A stretch of DNA of 64,000 nt from contig CAWBPN010000018.1 of NCBI GenBank assembly GCA_963790715.1, positions 372,001 through 436,000 on the forward strand, in the 5' to 3' direction. Origin of the DNA: DCFW01 sp963790715. Its GTDB lineage: Bacteria; Bacteroidota; Bacteroidia; Bacteroidales; Bacteroidaceae. Below are positions 42,914 through 51,912 of this stretch, piece by piece (the first letter of the stretch is position 1; the number at the start of each line of letters is the position of its first letter). Under the pieces are notes generated by a model. That model made no database searches. It was not told where the DNA came from and saw nothing but the letters and a program-made list of their open reading frames with translations. The translations under genes were made by a program, and so were the position numbers.

Positions 42914-45211
42914 TTATAAACCGTACATTCCGCTTATTGGTGAAGAGCTAGTGGCTGTACCCCATTTCTTATTTGGTTTTGTTCCCATTTTGAATTCCAG
43001 TATTCCTCCATTTTCAATATCTTTGTACAAAAGATATGTTTTATTATATACCTTACCATTCAGCTTAACGGATTGTATATAAATGTTCTTATCCGATACA
43101 TTTTCTGCCGTCGTCTTAAATGTTTTGCCATTTTCAAGATTGAGTTCAGCAGACTTCAATATCGGAGCACCTATAGTATAAACGCCGTTTGACGGATTGA
43201 AAGGATAAAATCCCATTGAACTGAAAATATACCATGCTGACATCTGTCCGCAGTCTTCATTTCCGCAATAGCCTGAAGGCTGATCGGTGTAAAGTTCTTT
43301 CATCACTTTTGCTGCCAATGCTTGGGTTTTCCATGGTTGTCCTACAAAATCATACATATAAATTATATGATGGCTTGGTTCGTTGCCATGAGCATACTGC
43401 CCGATAAAACCGGAAGCATTGCCGTTTACATCTCCCCGTTTGTCTGCTAAAGAGAAGAAAGTATCCAACTTTTTAATGAATGAACTTTTCCCTCCAAGTA
43501 AATTGACAAGATCGGGAACATTCTCAGGTACAAACCATAAATATTGCCATGCATTTCCTTCCGTGTAAGGATTACCTCCATTTCCTCCATATTTAAGAGG
43601 ATCAAACGGGCTCAACCATTTCCCGTCACTATTCTTTCCGCGGAAAAAACCTGTAGACTTGTCAAATAAGTTACGGTAATACTCAGAACGTTTCTTAAAA
43701 TATACATAATCCGTCTCTTTACCAAGATATTTTGCAAGTTCGGCAACGCACCAGTCATCCAAACACATTTCCAAAGTAATTGAAACTGACTGAGATTGTA
43801 AGTTTTCCGGCATATATCCATACTTATCATAAATATGAAAAGGAGAATTGAGATGATCAACCGTTGCCGAAGCCTTTATTGCATTATATGCTCTTTCAGT
43901 ATCTACTCCGGGTAGTTTCTTCAATACGGCGTCAACCACAATAGGTATGGCATGATTACCAATCATGCAGTAATTTTCATCATTCCACAATTGCCAAATA
44001 GGAAGGAATCCGTAATTTTCCGATTGACGTATCATGCTGTTAACATAAGAGCCTTCAAGCGTAGGATATAATAATGCATACAGAGGATTTGCGGCACGAA
44101 AGGTATCCCACAGAGAGAATGTCGAATATTGTTTCCCGTCTTCAGCTTTCTTTATAGTCATATCCGGCGCTTGATAAAGTCCGTCTACATCGGCTGTGTT
44201 GTTAGGTTGGATGAAAGCATGGTACAATCCGGTATAAAATATTTTCTTTTGGCTTTCGCTGCCTTCAACCTTTGCTACTGCTAACTTATTCTCCCATGCA
44301 GCATCCGCAGCCTCAGCCACTTCATCGAAAGTTTTATTTTCTATCTCAGCCTCAAAATTCTTCTTCGCTCCTTCCACACTTACTGATGAAACTCCAACTT
44401 TTACCGTAAGTGGAGTGGAAGAAGGCGCAAAGCAAAAGGCTCCTCTGACCAAACCTCCATTTAGGAATGGAATGTCTTCAACAGTATGGCGTCCGTCATA
44501 AAAATAATTTTTGACAAAAGGTTCGGAAAATTCCGCGTAAAAATAAACCTTCCTCATTCTAGCCCAACCGGTAATCACCCTATACCCGCATATATGACTA
44601 TTATCTATCACTTTTATTGAAGCTCCGATGATGTTTCCGTGTTGCCCTTTTTCTCTTGAATGATACATGTCTACCAACACATGCATGCTATCTTGTGGTG
44701 ATGCCGTATAACGTTGTATACCACAGTGTTCGGTCGCGGTAAGCTCAGCCATTACATTATAATCTTTCAAAAGGACTTTGTAATAGCCCGGCTTTGCCCA
44801 TTCTTCGTTATGAGAAAAAGAAGAAGAAAAACCTGTCCCGACTTTACCTTCTTCTCCGGGATTAAATTTTATCCTACCCGTACCCGGCATCATTAACACA
44901 TCAAATAAATCTGATACTCCCGTACCGCTTAAATGATTATGAGAAAATCCGAAAATTGTATTGCATTGATAATTATAACCGCTGGACGGATCACCGATAA
45001 CCTCATAATAAGTATCCGGACTCAACTGCACAAATCCTGAAGGATAGGCAGCGCCTGGGAAATTGCTTCCTGAAAGGCTATTATTATCCACCATGTTAGT
45101 CCCTATAAAGGGATCCACGTAAGAAGTTAATCTCTTTGTACTTTTTTGCGCAAAGCCTGTATAAGCACACGCAAAAAATAAGAGAAATAAAAAGAATGAT
45201 TTTTTTTCCAT
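42914..45211 (-). CDS. GH92 alpha-mannosidase (copy 2)
   Basis: I use the ATG at 45211 (765 residues, MEKKSFFLFLLFFACAYTGFAQ), because an in-frame ATG upstream would overlap the previous gene and disrupt the signal peptide. The mature protein begins with YVDPFIGT, the GH92 N-terminal hallmark. YTEGNAWQYLW (about residue 548) and GNEDCGQMSAWYIFSSMGFYP (about 650) carry the acid/base candidates and the calcium-linked active site. These enzymes are exo-alpha-mannosidases (alpha-1,2/1,3/1,4) acting by inversion in the periplasm. It lies 13 bases after copy 1. Confidence 0.93.
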   Translation of the reverse strand: MEKKSFFLFLLFFACAYTGFAQKSTKRLTSYVDPFIGTNMVDNNSLSGSNFPGAAYPSGFVQLSPDTYYEVIGDPSSGYNYQCNTIFGFSHNHLSGTGVSDLFDVLMMPGTGRIKFNPGEEGKVGTGFSSSFSHNEEWAKPGYYKVLLKDYNVMAELTATEHCGIQRYTASPQDSMHVLVDMYHSREKGQHGNIIGASIKVIDNSHICGYRVITGWARMRKVYFYAEFSEPFVKNYFYDGRHTVEDIPFLNGGLVRGAFCFAPSSTPLTVKVGVSSVSVEGAKKNFEAEIENKTFDEVAEAADAAWENKLAVAKVEGSESQKKIFYTGLYHAFIQPNNTADVDGLYQAPDMTIKKAEDGKQYSTFSLWDTFRAANPLYALLYPTLEGSYVNSMIRQSENYGFLPIWQLWNDENYCMIGNHAIPIVVDAVLKKLPGVDTERAYNAIKASATVDHLNSPFHIYDKYGYMPENLQSQSVSITLEMCLDDWCVAELAKYLGKETDYVYFKKRSEYYRNLFDKSTGFFRGKNSDGKWLSPFDPLKYGGNGGNPYTEGNAWQYLWFVPENVPDLVNLLGGKSSFIKKLDTFFSLADKRGDVNGNASGFIGQYAHGNEPSHHIIYMYDFVGQPWKTQALAAKVMKELYTDQPSGYCGNEDCGQMSAWYIFSSMGFYPFNPSNGVYTIGAPILKSAELNLENGKTFKTTAENVSDKNIYIQSVKLNGKVYNKTYLLYKDIENGGILEFKMGTKPNKKWGTATSSSPISGMYGL

Positions 45212-45224
45212 TATAATTACACAT

Positions 45225-47405
45225 TTACGGACGATCATTAACTGCAGTACCAAAACTGGAAGGTTTGTTACCCATTGTGAACTCCAACGTTCCTCCTTTA
45301 ATAATATCTTTATAATCTACATAGCTCTTCGTATATTTTCCCCCGTTGAGCTTCACACTTTGTATGTACATATTCTCACGACTGTTATTGTGTGCAATTA
45401 TGCGAAATGTCTTACCTGCTCCTACCTTCAAAATAGCTTCGTCCATTAATGGTGAACCGAAAATAAATCTGCTTCCTGCAGGCTCCACTTGATAGATTCC
45501 CATTGATGAAAGCACATACCATGCGCCCATTTGACCTACATCATCATTACCCGGCATACCATCCTTGTTAATTGAATAAAGAGTTGTAAGTGATTGGCGG
45601 AGTAGAGGTGCACTCTTCCATAATTCTCCGGCATAAGGATACATATACAATACTTGATGTACAGGTTCATTGCCCAAATCAAATTGACCGATTAAACCCG
45701 AAACATCAGGTGGTACATTCTTGCCTAAATCTCCTGTTGCAATAAACAATGAATCGAGTTTGGTAAGGAAGGGTTTATCTCCTCCAAATTCACGAATGAG
45801 ACCGTGGACGTCTTGTGGTACCAACCATGTATATTGCCAGGCATTACCTTCTGTAAAGTTGTGACCACCGTCAACTATAAAGAAAGGACTAAACGGTTCA
45901 CGGAACTTTCCTTTACTGTCAATTGGACGGACAAATCCGATACTCTTATCGAAATACTTTGTGTATGAATTGCTACGTTTCAGGAAATATTTATAATCGT
46001 CTTGTTTATTTAATTCTTTTGCAACTTGGGCAACACACCAATCGGAAAGGGCAAATTCCAATCCGCGGGATACGGTTTCCGTATTATCTTCTGCCTTGTC
46101 ATAAGGTATATAACCATATTCTTTCAATTCTTTCATACCGCGTTCGTTACGCATGGCACTCTTTTTCATCGCATTAAAGGCTTCTTCTTTATCCATCGGT
46201 ACGCCTTTTAAAAACATGTCGGCAAGAGCACAGATGCCGGGGTTACCGACCATACAGTCTGTTTCATTGCCCCAAAGATGCCACACCGGCAATTTGCCTT
46301 GTTGAGCAAATATGTGAAGAAACGTCTGTGCCATATCCGGCAACATATCGCGATGAATCAATGTCATCAGCGGTTGAGCGGCACGATATGTATCCCAAAG
46401 CGAAAAAGTTGTGTAGTTCTTAAATCCACCTTTGCGATAAATCTTCCCATCCGAACCATAATAGTCGCCATTGACGTCACAAAATAACGACGGAGCAATC
46501 ATTGTATGGTATAGAGAAGTATAAAAGACTTTTTTATCTATCGTGTTATTTGTTTTATATACTATACGGTTCAATTGCTCGTTCCATGCTTTATCAGCTG
46601 CAGCTACTGTAGCACCGAAATTCCATCCCGGCAATTCCGCCTGCATATTTTGTTTGGCATTAGCTACACTTACAGGGGAAAGCGCGACCTTTACCAATAA
46701 TTGGTGATTGGCAGGAAGTTCGAACGACAATATATTAATAGTATCACCTTGCGACTCAATATCTTTTATTGGTGAAGAGAACGTTGCTGTGAAATATGCT
46801 TCACGATGCCTGGCCCAACCTGAAGATACTCTGCAACCGCTTATCTCTTTATCATTATCCTTAGTTATCTTACCTGATACATAGTCATCTAAGCCGTATT
46901 TTAAATTTACTATTAACTTCACATCTTTACAAGGATATGTATAACGATGAAATCCTACTCGCGATGTTGACGTCAATTCGGCTTTTATTCCGGAATTATC
47001 AAGTTTTACGGAATAATATCCGGGATGTGCTACCTCATTATTGTGAGAAAACATAGATTTGTTTTCTCCGTTTATCGTTGGGAATAACAATATATCACCC
47101 AAAGCACCGCAGCCGGTACCGCTAAGATGAGTATGGCTGAATCCCACTAAAACGGAATCACTATAATAATAACCTGAACACCAATCCCAACCTTTATTTA
47201 TCTCAGAAGGACCTACTTGAACAAGCCCAAAAGGCACATCAGCTCCTAAGAAAACATGACCGTGCCCACCGGTGCCACTTGTCGGATCTACATACTGAGT
47301 AAGGTTAACCAGACTTTGCACTTTACTCCTTTTCGGTTGTGTAGAATATGCTACCAGCGCGAAACTTAGTGCCAAGCTGAAACAAAAGCATTTATTTAAG
47401 TTCAT
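45225..47405 (-). CDS. GH92 alpha-mannosidase (copy 1)
   Basis: A 726-residue protein with a signal peptide (MNLNKCFCFSLALSFALVAYS). YVDPTSGTGGHGHVFLGADVPFG is the GH92 start in the form found in a separate subgroup. FTEGNAWQYTW (about 515) and GNDDVGQMGAWYVLSSMG (about 617) mark the active site; Val and Gly replace the usual Cys and Ser of CGQMSAW, so linkage specificity probably differs from copy 2. It is the first gene of a two-gene minus-strand operon diverging from HTCS 2. Confidence 0.92.
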   Translation of the reverse strand: MNLNKCFCFSLALSFALVAYSTQPKRSKVQSLVNLTQYVDPTSGTGGHGHVFLGADVPFGLVQVGPSEINKGWDWCSGYYYSDSVLVGFSHTHLSGTGCGALGDILLFPTINGENKSMFSHNNEVAHPGYYSVKLDNSGIKAELTSTSRVGFHRYTYPCKDVKLIVNLKYGLDDYVSGKITKDNDKEISGCRVSSGWARHREAYFTATFSSPIKDIESQGDTINILSFELPANHQLLVKVALSPVSVANAKQNMQAELPGWNFGATVAAADKAWNEQLNRIVYKTNNTIDKKVFYTSLYHTMIAPSLFCDVNGDYYGSDGKIYRKGGFKNYTTFSLWDTYRAAQPLMTLIHRDMLPDMAQTFLHIFAQQGKLPVWHLWGNETDCMVGNPGICALADMFLKGVPMDKEEAFNAMKKSAMRNERGMKELKEYGYIPYDKAEDNTETVSRGLEFALSDWCVAQVAKELNKQDDYKYFLKRSNSYTKYFDKSIGFVRPIDSKGKFREPFSPFFIVDGGHNFTEGNAWQYTWLVPQDVHGLIREFGGDKPFLTKLDSLFIATGDLGKNVPPDVSGLIGQFDLGNEPVHQVLYMYPYAGELWKSAPLLRQSLTTLYSINKDGMPGNDDVGQMGAWYVLSSMGIYQVEPAGSRFIFGSPLMDEAILKVGAGKTFRIIAHNNSRENMYIQSVKLNGGKYTKSYVDYKDIIKGGTLEFTMGNKPSSFGTAVNDRP

Positions 47406-47543
47406 TGTTGTATATAAATTAATTTATCTATTTATAAAGTCATTGCGAATATAATATATCATTTATCACTCCTATTATTCTATATGCTATTTCTATAGTG
47501 ATGGCATTATATTTTACTTTTTTGGCACAGGATTAAACATAGG

Positions 47544-47586
47544 AAGTACTAAATAACTTTTATGATAAAGTTATTTAGTACTTTTG
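47544..47586 (+). promoter_or_regulatory. 17-bp perfect palindrome overlapping the HTCS 2 promoter
   Basis: AAGTACTAAATAACTTT (47544-47560) and its exact reverse complement AAAGTTATTTAGTACTT (47567-47583) flank a 6-nt spacer. The -7 box TACTTTTG (47579-47586) begins within the right arm. No gene ends here, so it is more likely an operator or leader-free control site than a terminator. Confidence 0.6.
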
Positions 47587-47613
47587 TTTATAGAATTATA
47601 TGTCAAATATTTT

Positions 47614-50600
47614 ATGAAAAACAACAGATTATATTTATTATTACTCCTTTTATTATCGTTCGCCAACGAGATAAATGCATACAACTTAAAGCAATTGGAT
47701 ATGAAATTGATGTCCAATAATTGTATCCTTTCCTTATGCCAGGATGATAAAGGTTTTATGTGGATTGGTACATGTGACGGAGTAAATATTTATGGCGGGA
47801 AAAAAATTGAGCCTCTTAAAGTTTATAGTAAAAATGACTACATATCGGATAATATCGACAATCTGATTTATACCGGTAAAAATACATATTGGGTACAAAC
47901 CTTTTTCGGGTTGAATAAAATAGATCAGAATAAGAATCAAATGACCCATTATACTCGCTTTAGTAGAAAATACCTATCCATAAAAGATAATAACCATAAT
48001 TTGTATGTTATCCAAAACAACAATTACATCTATTACTACAAAACTTCGGACAACACATTTAAAAAGATTCGAGTACCTGGAATAATATACTCTAATGTAT
48101 TAGCCTTTTTTACAGATAAAAGAAATACACTTTGGGTTGTGATGAAAGAATACACCAAACATTACTTCATAAAGATGAATAAAGGTGGTAATATTTCACT
48201 ATTTGAAATACCGGTAAATAAAAAATATAATAATCCACTGCTCTATTGCTTTTATGATAACGGCATTATTTATTATGTTGATAATAAGTACCAATTATAT
48301 TCCTATAGCATAAATAGCGGTGAAACAAAAGGCATTTATAACTTAAAAGATGAAATTAAGGAAAGAGGAAAAATAACATCCATACTATCTTTTCATGGCA
48401 ATATTTTTATCTCATTCTTAACTAATGGAGTCATTCAGCTTATTCATCAAAGAAATTTATTGTACACTAAATCTACTATAAATATAAAATGTGGGGTATT
48501 CTGTCTCAAGAAAGACTTATTTCAGGATATTTTATGGATAGGGACAGACGGACAAGGTGTATATCTTTATTTCAACGCATCACATTCAATACAATCTGTT
48601 GTTTTAAAACAATATTTTCAACAGATACAGAGTCCGGTTCGTGCTCTATTTATAGATAAAAACCGAAATCTTTGGATAGGAACCAAAGGGAATGGGATTG
48701 TAAAACTTGAGAATTACGAACCTGGGAAAGACATAACAGAGTGTAACGCATCTTTTTATACAAAAGAAAATTCACATTTAGGTAATGATGCTGTATATTG
48801 TTTTTCAAAAAGTGCGAAAGGTATAATTTGGATTGGCGATGAAGAAGGGCTCGATTATTATTCATACAAAGACAGAACCATTAAAAAAGTCCCCATTATA
48901 CTAAATGGTGGAATCCCTTTTAAACATATTCATTCCATTTATGAAACTAATAACGGTTATATATGGCTTGCCAGTTTAAGGATGGGTGTCGTAAAAGCAC
49001 ATATTGAAGAAAAAAATTCAACAATTACTTTGACAGACATAAGACATTATGGAATTAACAATGATGATTTTGAATCTAATTGCTTCTTTTCCGTTTATGC
49101 AAATGGTAAAGAAATTCTATTTGCAAACAGGGGATACGGAACGTATAGATTTAATTGGCAAACACAAGTATTGGAGCCTGCATTCTTAAATAGATATGAA
49201 AATGAAACGCTTAATAATGTACTTTCCATACAAAAAGACAATAGAGGGTGGTATCTTATCGGAACAGCTTCCGGCTTTTTAAAACAAAGAGGTAATAAGA
49301 TTTATCTTTTTGATAAGAGATGTGGATTTAACGATAATACGATACATGCTATTTTAAAGGGAAGTCCAAACTCATTTTGGTTAAGTACAAACGCAGGCCT
49401 TATACAATTTAATACGACTAATAATAAATTCAGGAATTATGGATATACTGACGGTTTAACAGTTTCAGAATTTAGTGACAATGCCGCCTATCTCGATGAT
49501 AAAACCGGTGTTATGTATTTTGGAGGTGTTAACGGTTTTGTTACTGTAAAGCCTGAATATTATGCCGAGCCTTCTTATATGCCTCCTATTCATTTCAACG
49601 ATCTTTCGGTTTTCGGAGAAAATGTAAATATCTGGGATTTCATAAAAAGGAAAGGAGAATGTCAGGTCTTAAATTTAAAATATGATCAGAACTTCTTTTC
49701 CATCCATTTTTCGGCAATTGACTATCTAAACGGGAGCAATTACATATATTATTACCGGATGGCAGGATTAAACAAAAAGTGGATTAACAATGAAAATAAT
49801 GACAAAGTATCATTTACTAACATTTCACCAGGTAATTATACCTTGCAAGTAATGTATTATAATAGAGTATTAAATAAAAAGAGCGCTATATATTCCATAA
49901 AAATACATATTCAACCGCCATGGTATCAAACAATCTGGGCATATATCAGTTATTTTATCATACTATCTATGATCATATATTTTATGCTTCAGCAATATTT
50001 CATACGATTAAGAAGAAAAAGAAAAGAACAGCTTGATAAAATTGAAAAAGAACATCAAAAAAATGTATTCGAATCTAAGTTAAGATTCTTTACTAACATT
50101 GCGCATGAATTTTGCACTCCACTATCATTAATATATGGCCCGTGTGGAAGAATACTTGAATACAAGGGACTAAATAGTTTTGTAGTTAAGTACGTCAATA
50201 TCATACAAAGCAATGCCAGACGTTTAAACAATCTGATCAATGAACTTATAGAGTTTAGAAAGATAGAAACGAATAACAGAAAAGCCGTTATAGAAGTGGC
50301 TAATGTTACTGAGATTGTCAATGATATAGCCAAATCCTTTGTTGAAGTTGCCAAATCACGAGAGATACATTTTCTGAGTAAATACCCTGAAAAATTAGAA
50401 TGGAATACTGACAAAGGCTTTTTAAATACTATTGTTATTAATCTCATTTCCAATGCTTTTAAGTATACTGAAAATAATAAATGTATAAAAGTCACTGCTG
50501 AAATAGATAATGAAGATTTAATTATACAAGTACTTAATGAAAGTAACTATATAAAAGAATCCGATTTAGAAAGGATATTTGACCGATATGCTATTTTAAA

Positions 50601-51645
50601 TAATTTTGAAAAGAAAAGCAATAATGATATTTCACGAAATGGACTTGGGTTAGCCATTTCATACGACATGGTACAATCTTTAAATGGAAGCATAACTGTA
50701 TCCAATGTGCAAGAAAACGAAGAAAATTGGATATGTTTTCGAGTAGTATTGCCAAAGATGAAAATCAGCAATGAAGTAAACATACACCAAACGATCATAG
50801 ATTACAAACCTGAAATTAAATATTCGATCAATATTCCTTTACCTACATTTAATATTAATAGTTCCAAGCCAACGATGCTGCTCATTGATGACGAAGTAGA
50901 AATGCTATGGTTTATAAGTGAACTGTTTTCCGAAGAATTCAATGTTATTGCCCAAAAAGACACAGAAGAATTGGATAAAATCATCAATAATACATATATT
51001 AATATCATATTATGTGATATGTTCTTAGGAAAAAGTACAGGATTGGATGTCATAAAAAAGATAAAAGAATCACCCGAAATGGCTCATATTCCTATTATCA
51101 TAATTTCTGCTTCACGTGATATAAATGAACAAATAAAGACTATGAATGCCGGTGCTTCTTTGTACATAACCAAACCATTCGACACAGAATATCTTCGTAC
51201 ATCGGTAAACCAGTTAATGAAAGAAAAAGAGATATTAAAGAATTATCTTGAATCACCCATAAGTTCTTTTGAGAAGATAGAAGGAAAGCTGACTCATAAA
51301 GAATCCAAGCATTTTGTGCAAGAAGTTTTGTCTATAATTAATAATAACATAAATAATACTGAATTATCACCTGCCTTCATTGCAAAAAAACTATCGATGA
51401 GCCAGAGGAGCTTGTATCGTAAAATGGATGAAATAGGAGAAGGAAGCCCGCAGACATTAATAAAACAATGTAGGCTTTATGTAGCACGTAAGTTACTACT
51501 GAAAACAAAAAAGACTATTGATGAAATAGTTTTCGAATCAGGTTTTGGTAACAAAGCCACTTTCTTCAAGGCATTCCATACCGAATTTAATATGACTCCT
51601 AAAGAATATAGGAAACAGAATATTGAAGAAATTGAAGGGAAATAG
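47614..51645 (+). CDS. Hybrid two-component system sensor/regulator (HTCS 2), degenerate ATP site
   Basis: The ATG at 47614 (1343 residues) starts the signal sequence; an in-frame TTG at 47584 overlaps the -7 element. Two-component propeller repeats (WIGTCDGVNIYG and later WLSTNAGLIQFN) precede a Y_Y_Y domain and a membrane helix near 775-797. HisKA has HEFCTPLSL (His about 831). In the HATPase domain the N box NLISNAFKY and NGLGLAI are present, but the G1 box, DDGSG in HTCS 1, reads NESNY here. The receiver has CDMFLGKSTG (Asp about 1135), followed by an AraC helix-turn-helix. It is divergent from the GH92 pair and presumably controls it. Confidence 0.92.
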   Translation: MKNNRLYLLLLLLLSFANEINAYNLKQLDMKLMSNNCILSLCQDDKGFMWIGTCDGVNIYGGKKIEPLKVYSKNDYISDNIDNLIYTGKNTYWVQTFFGLNKIDQNKNQMTHYTRFSRKYLSIKDNNHNLYVIQNNNYIYYYKTSDNTFKKIRVPGIIYSNVLAFFTDKRNTLWVVMKEYTKHYFIKMNKGGNISLFEIPVNKKYNNPLLYCFYDNGIIYYVDNKYQLYSYSINSGETKGIYNLKDEIKERGKITSILSFHGNIFISFLTNGVIQLIHQRNLLYTKSTINIKCGVFCLKKDLFQDILWIGTDGQGVYLYFNASHSIQSVVLKQYFQQIQSPVRALFIDKNRNLWIGTKGNGIVKLENYEPGKDITECNASFYTKENSHLGNDAVYCFSKSAKGIIWIGDEEGLDYYSYKDRTIKKVPIILNGGIPFKHIHSIYETNNGYIWLASLRMGVVKAHIEEKNSTITLTDIRHYGINNDDFESNCFFSVYANGKEILFANRGYGTYRFNWQTQVLEPAFLNRYENETLNNVLSIQKDNRGWYLIGTASGFLKQRGNKIYLFDKRCGFNDNTIHAILKGSPNSFWLSTNAGLIQFNTTNNKFRNYGYTDGLTVSEFSDNAAYLDDKTGVMYFGGVNGFVTVKPEYYAEPSYMPPIHFNDLSVFGENVNIWDFIKRKGECQVLNLKYDQNFFSIHFSAIDYLNGSNYIYYYRMAGLNKKWINNENNDKVSFTNISPGNYTLQVMYYNRVLNKKSAIYSIKIHIQPPWYQTIWAYISYFIILSMIIYFMLQQYFIRLRRKRKEQLDKIEKEHQKNVFESKLRFFTNIAHEFCTPLSLIYGPCGRILEYKGLNSFVVKYVNIIQSNARRLNNLINELIEFRKIETNNRKAVIEVANVTEIVNDIAKSFVEVAKSREIHFLSKYPEKLEWNTDKGFLNTIVINLISNAFKYTENNKCIKVTAEIDNEDLIIQVLNESNYIKESDLERIFDRYAILNNFEKKSNNDISRNGLGLAISYDMVQSLNGSITVSNVQENEENWICFRVVLPKMKISNEVNIHQTIIDYKPEIKYSINIPLPTFNINSSKPTMLLIDDEVEMLWFISELFSEEFNVIAQKDTEELDKIINNTYINIILCDMFLGKSTGLDVIKKIKESPEMAHIPIIIISASRDINEQIKTMNAGASLYITKPFDTEYLRTSVNQLMKEKEILKNYLESPISSFEKIEGKLTHKESKHFVQEVLSIINNNINNTELSPAFIAKKLSMSQRSLYRKMDEIGEGSPQTLIKQCRLYVARKLLLKTKKTIDEIVFESGFGNKATFFKAFHTEFNMTPKEYRKQNIEEIEGK

Positions 51646-51685
51646 ATGCAAAAGTGACCTATATATGACATTTACAGATAAAGAA

Positions 51686-51720
51686 ATCGCCAACTAACTG
51701 TTTATAAGTTAATTAGCGAT
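51686..51720 (-). terminator. Terminator of tRNA-Leu
   Basis: Arms 51686-51699 and 51707-51720 form a 14-bp stem on the minus-strand RNA, where two positions are G-U wobble pairs; on the + strand they would be mismatches. A TTTCTTT tract follows. It lies 9 bases beyond the tRNA 3' end. Confidence 0.6.
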
Positions 51721-51728
51721 TATCAAAG

Positions 51729-51810
51729 TGCGGCTGATAGGACTCGAACCTACACGTCTCACAACACTAGATCCTAAGTCTAGCGCGGCTACCAATTACG
51801 CCACAGCCGC
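51729..51810 (-). tRNA. tRNA-Leu (anticodon TAG)
   Basis: On the minus strand, the acceptor arm GCGGCTG pairs with CAGCCGC and the discriminator base is A. The anticodon stem-loop CTAGA-CTTAGGA-TCTAG displays TAG, reading CUA/CUN leucine codons. A long variable arm (TGTTGTGAGACGT) and TTCGA T-loop complete the leucine-type cloverleaf. CCA is not encoded. Confidence 0.96.
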
Positions 51811-51874
51811 ATACGTTTTTCGTAATTGCGGGGACAAAGATAGTTCTTATTTTTTTAATAACAAAATAAATTTC

Positions 51875-51882
51875 TACCTTTG
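51875..51882 (+). promoter_or_regulatory. -7 promoter element of ahcY
   Basis: TACCTTTG matches TAnnTTTG, 30 bases before the ATG at 51913. Confidence 0.6.
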
Positions 51883-51912
51883 CAACCATACTTACTAATA
51901 ATAAATTTATTT

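Noticed and set aside
45212..45253. Upstream start for the second GH92 gene
   Set aside because: It would overlap the preceding gene and add 14 residues before the signal peptide starting at MEKKSF.
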